Assembly: GCA_937894515.1 (NCBI GenBank)
Contig: CALCRH010000019.1
Location: forward strand, 1-9,014
Length of the DNA: 9,014 nucleotides
Source of the DNA: an uncultured Clostridia bacterium
GTDB taxonomy: Bacteria > Bacillota > Clostridia > Oscillospirales > Oscillospiraceae
Direction of reading: 5' to 3'
Shown: piece after piece, positions 5,359 through 9,014 of the stretch
Numbering within the stretch: position 1 is the first letter of the stretch
How the letters are laid out: the number at the start of each line of letters is the position of its first letter
The notes under the pieces: model-generated
Databases searched by the model: none
The model's input: only the letters and a program-made list of their open reading frames with translations
Told to the model about the DNA's origin: nothing
Position numbers and translations under genes: made by a program

Positions 5359-7368
5359 ATGGACAATTTAAACGATATGGAAAGAATCACGCCTATGCCG
5401 ATTCCTGAAAACGATTCATACAGCGCACCGGTCCCAGCTGCCGACACAGGGGCATCACTGCAGAGCGGCGGCTATATGTCACGGATACAGCCTATTAAGC
5501 CGATAGGCGCAGAACAGTGCCGCAAGTGGACACAAAGACTTGAAAAGTACAAAGAGGGCAAAGCTAACCTGGAAAACCGAGTGCTGGAGGCCGAACGATG
5601 GTGGAGACTGCAGAACGAGTTCCAGGAGGCAAAAGAAACGGATATGGGCGATGAGGACCGTGGCTTTCGGACCCGTACTGCGTGGCTGTTCAACGTCCTA
5701 TGCAGTAAGCACGCAGATTATCATGAAGCCTACCCTATGCCGAACATCAGAGCAAGGGCGGCTGATGATAAGCAGGAAGCGGCGATACTCAGCAAAATTG
5801 TGCCGGTAATTTTGAGCCAGAACCACTACGAGGAAACATACGATCTGAACGGCTGGACAAAACTTAAAACCGGCCTGGCAATATACAAGACTATCTGGGA
5901 CAAAAACAAACTCCACGGCCTTGGCGATATATCCATTGTACGAAGATCTGTGCTGAATCTCTTCTGGCAACCCGGAATTACAGACATCCAGGACTCTAAA
6001 ATGATATTTGACGTTGAAATGGTGGACAGGGAAACGCTGATGGATGAGTTCCCGCAGCTGGAGGAGAGCAGCCTGCACAGTACGGTGAAAATTGAAAAGC
6101 TGCCCACCGAAGACTATGTGCCGGAAGATGAGGATGTAGCAGTAATCGACGTTTACTACAAACGCAGAGGAAAGCTGCATTACGCTAAATATGTTGGCGA
6201 AACTGTGCTTTATGCCACTGAAAACGACAACGAGATAATGAGCACAGAAACAGACCCAATCACAGGAGAGATAACCAGAGTGCACACAATGGCGGCAGAC
6301 GGACTCTACGATCACGGTCTTTATCCTTATGTGTTCGATGTGCTTCACCCTCTGGACGATACGCCGGCAGGCTTTGGGTACGTAGATGTATCAGCAAATG
6401 CTATGACACGCATTGATATTCTGACGCAAACGCTGCTGGAGGGAACCAGGGAAGAAACGACAAAGCGATACTTTGCCCAGAATGACGGAGGAATCAACGA
6501 ACAGGAGTTTTTAAACCTTAAAAAGAAAATTATCCATGTGCCGCGGCTTGACCAAAACTATCTGCTGCCAGTTGAGACACCGCAGGTCACACCGGCACAC
6601 ATTTCAGCGCTGTCAAGCATGATACAGGAGCTGCGAGAAACCACCGGCAACACAGAGGCAGGCAACGGCATCGCACAAAGCGGCGTAACCGCTGCGTCGG
6701 CTTATGCAGCGCTGCAGGAGGCAAGCGGGAAGACAAGCCGCGATGCAACACTTACATCATACCGGGCATACGAAAAGGTTGTATACCAGGTAATTGAGCT
6801 GATAAGACAGAAGTACGACCTGCCAAGACAGTTCCGCATAGTGGGCGACATGGGCGAAGAACAGTATATTTCCTTCACCAACACAAAAATGAGGCCGCAG
6901 TATCAGGGCAACATTGGCGGCGTAGATCTTGGATTCAGAGTGCCGGAGTACGACATTGATGTTGTGCCGGAGAAACGGAGCAGCTACAGCAAGATAAGCC
7001 AGAATGAATTTGCACTTCAGCTATACGGCTCTGGATTTTTCAACCCGCAGGTGGCGGATCAGTCACTCACTGCGCTGGAACTTATGGATTTCGATAGCAA
7101 AGATGAGCTTATGCAGAAGATTGCTATGAACGGCACACTGTTCACGAATCTGAGGCAGTGGCAGCAGCTCTGCATGGAGCTGGCAGTTAGGTTCGCCCCT
7201 GAGATGGTGGAAGGACTGAGCCAGGCAATTACAGGGCAGGCAGCACCAATGACCGGGCCTGTACAGGCAGAACCGGACCTGGATAAAGGAAATCCGGAAC
7301 AGACATTTATGAAAAATGCACGCGAACGCGCAGCAACAGCGGCACAGCCGGGAGGAGCAACAAAATGA
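5359..7368 (+). CDS. Portal protein
   Basis: 669 aa; ATG 2 nt after the TerL stop, with AGAGGAGA at 5343-5350. The first ~45 residues are Pro/Ser/Ala-rich and probably disordered. Residues ~50-135 are helical and charged (WTQRLEKYKEG, ERWWRLQNEF, RTAWLFNVLCSKHADYHEAY). A clip/wing region with beta structure follows, including YVFDVLHPLDDTPAGFGYVD near 324-343, a turn found in many portals. The helical TGNTEAGNGIAQSGVTAASA stretch beginning near residue 429 and the following YEKVVYQVIELIRQKY are the expected stem helices. The acidic, Gln/Pro/Gly-rich C-terminus may be a crown or barrel-like tail. The length (about 650-700 aa) and layout resemble the P22-type portal group; that grouping is my inference. 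Twelve copies would form the DNA channel at one head vertex. Confidence 0.88.
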   Translation: MDNLNDMERITPMPIPENDSYSAPVPAADTGASLQSGGYMSRIQPIKPIGAEQCRKWTQRLEKYKEGKANLENRVLEAERWWRLQNEFQEAKETDMGDEDRGFRTRTAWLFNVLCSKHADYHEAYPMPNIRARAADDKQEAAILSKIVPVILSQNHYEETYDLNGWTKLKTGLAIYKTIWDKNKLHGLGDISIVRRSVLNLFWQPGITDIQDSKMIFDVEMVDRETLMDEFPQLEESSLHSTVKIEKLPTEDYVPEDEDVAVIDVYYKRRGKLHYAKYVGETVLYATENDNEIMSTETDPITGEITRVHTMAADGLYDHGLYPYVFDVLHPLDDTPAGFGYVDVSANAMTRIDILTQTLLEGTREETTKRYFAQNDGGINEQEFLNLKKKIIHVPRLDQNYLLPVETPQVTPAHISALSSMIQELRETTGNTEAGNGIAQSGVTAASAYAALQEASGKTSRDATLTSYRAYEKVVYQVIELIRQKYDLPRQFRIVGDMGEEQYISFTNTKMRPQYQGNIGGVDLGFRVPEYDIDVVPEKRSSYSKISQNEFALQLYGSGFFNPQVADQSLTALELMDFDSKDELMQKIAMNGTLFTNLRQWQQLCMELAVRFAPEMVEGLSQAITGQAAPMTGPVQAEPDLDKGNPEQTFMKNARERAATAAQPGGATK

Positions 7369-7727
7369 TAAACGTAAAGTATAACCCCGCAGAATATTCT
7401 CTTGAAGTCACAGGGCACGCAGGCGCAGGGCCGCAAGGTCACGACATTATATGCGCTGCAGCATCAATGCTGACATACACACTTGCTGCTATGCTGACGG
7501 AGACAGGAGGCATGGAGGAAGAGATCCTGCAGGACGAGGAAAATGCAGTATTCAGGGCAAAGGCTAACCCGGATATCCTGCATATGTACCCCGGGAGGAT
7601 CATATACGACACGATTGTCACCGGCTTTGAGGGACTGGCAAAAACACACCCGGAAGCAGTTGCACTGGAAGTGTTCATTGAAGAAGAGATAGAAGAAGGA
7701 CCGGAAGACGAAGAAGAGGAGGAGTAA
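7365..7727 (+). CDS. Prp-like cysteine protease (candidate prohead protease)
   Basis: 120 aa; ATG overlaps the portal stop as ATGA, with GGAGGAG at 7351-7357. The sequence carries the Prp (YsxB, DUF464) hallmarks: VTGHAG at 15-20 with His18, and GHDIICAAASML at 25-36 with Cys30, the expected catalytic pair, followed by the helix and FEGLAKTHPEAVALEVF near the C-terminus. Chromosomal Prp in Firmicutes trims the N-terminal extension of ribosomal protein L27, and in Staphylococcus it also cleaves phage 80alpha structural proteins. Host prp normally lies between rplU and rpmA. Here it lies just after the portal, so a role in head maturation is likely. The last 16 residues are mostly Glu/Asp (EEEIEEGPEDEEEEE), an unusual acidic tail compared with host Prp (about 105-110 aa). 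Confidence 0.88.
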   Translation: MINVKYNPAEYSLEVTGHAGAGPQGHDIICAAASMLTYTLAAMLTETGGMEEEILQDEENAVFRAKANPDILHMYPGRIIYDTIVTGFEGLAKTHPEAVALEVFIEEEIEEGPEDEEEEE

Positions 7728-9014
7728 ATGACATACTACGACATCAACGGCAACCCGATACTGCAGAACCCGGCAAGATCACTTGCCGGGATGGATGCTT
7801 TATACGGCGCAGGCGCTGCAGACAGCACCCCGACGCAGCGCATAGAACAGGGTATAGGAGCTAATGCACCTTCTATGCAGGGCGCTGCAGCAGGAGCCGT
7901 TGCAGGAAGCAGCGTGATTACGGGGCAGAGCAGCAGCGGCAGCTCCTCTTCGAGCAGTTCTTCCGGATACATGAGCCCACCAAGCAACGCAGGATCCTAT
8001 AACGGCAGCGGAGATAAATATGCGAACGTAGGCGCGCCGCAGTCATACAACCCGAACTACGGCATGAACTACAACCCGAGCGCGGTTGGCGTGGCTTATC
8101 AGCAGGCGATGCAACAGATTGCAGCAGACCTGGGCAGCGCCCCCACATACAACAACAAGTATGATATTCAGCTGGAGAGCGCATACAACAACATAGTTAA
8201 CAGAGATCCTTTTTCATACAACGCTGATGAGGATAGTACATACGGCATTTACAAGGACAGGTATACAAAGCTTGGGCAGCAGGCTATGAAAGACACCATG
8301 GGCCAGGCTGCAGCACTGACGGGCGGATATGGGAACACCTATGCGCAGAACGTGGGACAGGCAGCATATGGCCGATATATGGACGCGCTGGCGGACAAGT
8401 CACTGGAGCTTGAACAGATAGCTTATCAGCGCTACCAGGACGCAGGAACCGAGATGTACAGGCAATATCAGCTCCTTGAAGGATTGAGGGACAATGAATA
8501 TGGCAAGTATCGTGACCAGGTATCTGACTATAATTACAAGCTGGCTCTTCTGCAGGCGCAGGAAGCAGAGGATTATGCACGACAGCAGTATCTTAATCAG
8601 CTGGCAATCCAGTCTGAACAAGTTGGATACGACAGATACCGCGACGCAATGGCCGACGCAAGGTATGAAGACGAGCTGGGATACAGCAGATACCGCGACA
8701 CTATCAGCGACCAGCGGTACGACCAGGAGTGGCAGTATCAGCTCCAGCGCGACCAGGTGAAGGACAGCCAGTGGCAGCAGGAATTTGACTGGAACCAGCA
8801 GAAGTATTACGACAGCCAGGCTAACAGCGGAGGTAGTGGAGGCAGCTCCGGTGGATCAAGTGGAGGTGGAAGCGGTGCACCGAGCTGGTGGAACAGCATG
8901 AGCACAGAAGAGCGCAAGGAGCTTCAGCGCATGATGCAAGTGAAGATGGAAATGCGCAGGCTTTTCTTTGAAGAGAAAAAGGAATGCAAGACCGAGCAGG
9001 ATGTTGAAGATCTC
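7728..9014 (+). CDS. Tyr/Gln-rich helical phage structural-region protein, 3'-truncated by window edge
   Basis: 429 codons without a stop, open at the right edge; ATG directly after the Prp TAA, with AGGAGGAG at 7717-7724. Order: N-terminal MTYYDINGNPILQ; Ala/Gly-rich part; Ser run at 68-79; Asn/Tyr/Pro-rich stretch (100-120); NRDPFSYN at 158-165; DTMGQAAALTGGYGNTYAQN at 189-208; long charged helix with YRD repeats (257-360); Gly/Ser linker 367-383; SWWNSMS; and a basic/acidic helix to the end. I recognise the DPFSY, DTMGQAAALTGGYG and EYGKYRDQVSDY blocks from unannotated proteins of Firmicutes phages, but no function is known to me. Position suggests a virion or head-assembly protein (internal, ejection or scaffold-like). 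There is no signal peptide or obvious enzyme motif. Confidence 0.85.
   Translation, partial: MTYYDINGNPILQNPARSLAGMDALYGAGAADSTPTQRIEQGIGANAPSMQGAAAGAVAGSSVITGQSSSGSSSSSSSSGYMSPPSNAGSYNGSGDKYANVGAPQSYNPNYGMNYNPSAVGVAYQQAMQQIAADLGSAPTYNNKYDIQLESAYNNIVNRDPFSYNADEDSTYGIYKDRYTKLGQQAMKDTMGQAAALTGGYGNTYAQNVGQAAYGRYMDALADKSLELEQIAYQRYQDAGTEMYRQYQLLEGLRDNEYGKYRDQVSDYNYKLALLQAQEAEDYARQQYLNQLAIQSEQVGYDRYRDAMADARYEDELGYSRYRDTISDQRYDQEWQYQLQRDQVKDSQWQQEFDWNQQKYYDSQANSGGSGGSSGGSSGGGSGAPSWWNSMSTEERKELQRMMQVKMEMRRLFFEEKKECKTEQDVEDL
7769..7790 (+). other. Perfect 9-bp hairpin just inside the last gene
   Basis: CCCGGCAAG (7769-7777), loop ATCA, and CTTGCCGGG (7782-7790) form a perfect GC-rich stem 41 nt after the ATG at 7728. 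It ends immediately before an in-frame ATG at 7791. No T-run follows, so it is not an intrinsic terminator. It could slow ribosomes, stabilise mRNA or favour internal initiation; none of these is shown. Confidence 0.6.
8625..8795 (+). repeat. 18-residue (54-bp) degenerate tandem repeats in the last gene
   Basis: Units begin at 8625 (GYDRYRDAMADARYEDEL), 8679 (GYSRYRDTISDQRYDQEW) and 8733 (QYQLQRDQVKDSQWQQEF), with a partial unit at 8787 (DWNQQKYYD). Eighteen residues make five alpha-helical turns, so Tyr/Trp and Arg/Asp residues would line up in stripes. The DNA copies have diverged, so this is an old protein-level duplication. Confidence 0.7.

Noticed and set aside
5698..6348. 216-codon minus-strand frame opposite the portal gene
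   Set aside because: It lies entirely within the portal gene; composition is odd (Val/His/Phe/Cys-rich) and there is no ribosome site or family resemblance.
7674..7724. Purine-rich GAA/GAG tract as a separate simple-sequence repeat
   Set aside because: It codes the acidic tail of the Prp-like protein and doubles as the next gene's ribosome site; no separate element is needed.
8494..8760. 88-codon plus-strand frame inside the last gene
   Set aside because: It is an out-of-frame shadow of the long open gene starting at 7728, with no ribosome site.

Overview
The window is a compact, single-strand (+) block of a tailed double-stranded DNA phage or prophage. It spans the end of the replication/nucleotide module, a run of tiny accessory genes, and the start of the DNA packaging and head module. 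The host is most likely a Firmicute, probably a gut Clostridium-like lineage. This rests on strong GGAGG-type ribosome binding sites before nearly every gene, on the SSB–replication–dUTPase–small gene–TerS–TerL–portal order, and on protein families (Lar-like, Prp-like, DUF6291-like) common in Firmicutes phages. No integrase, repressor, tRNA or CRISPR array is present, so lifestyle cannot be decided here.

Layout. 2–160: C-terminal end of a single-stranded DNA-binding protein. 176–901: a replication protein with a DUF6291-like N-terminus, whose linker-coding DNA carries phased iteron-like repeats and may be the replication origin. 906–1322: trimeric dUTPase. 1319–3358: nine short genes in a tightly overlapping polycistron. 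Several are cysteine-rich zinc-ribbon-like proteins, including a Lar-type restriction alleviation protein; four of the nine (59, 49, 52 and 45 aa) encode fewer than 60 residues. 3359–3394: strong intrinsic terminator. 3426–3905, 3902–5356 and 5359–7368: terminase small subunit, terminase large subunit and portal. 7365–7727: a phage-encoded homologue of the ribosomal-processing cysteine protease Prp, placed where a prohead protease would sit. 7728–end: a Tyr/Gln-rich, helical, Gly/Ser-linked protein that is open at the window edge.

How the genes work together. SSB, the replication protein and dUTPase serve phage DNA synthesis and its fidelity. The small-gene block probably holds host-takeover or anti-defence functions, of which only the Lar-like gene can be given a tentative role. 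After the terminator, TerS recognises phage DNA, TerL cuts and pumps it, and the portal is the entry channel. The Prp-like protease probably matures the head. The last protein is unassigned and is the least understood item in the structural part. Most gene junctions overlap by 4 nt (ATGA) or are a few bases apart, which implies translational coupling.
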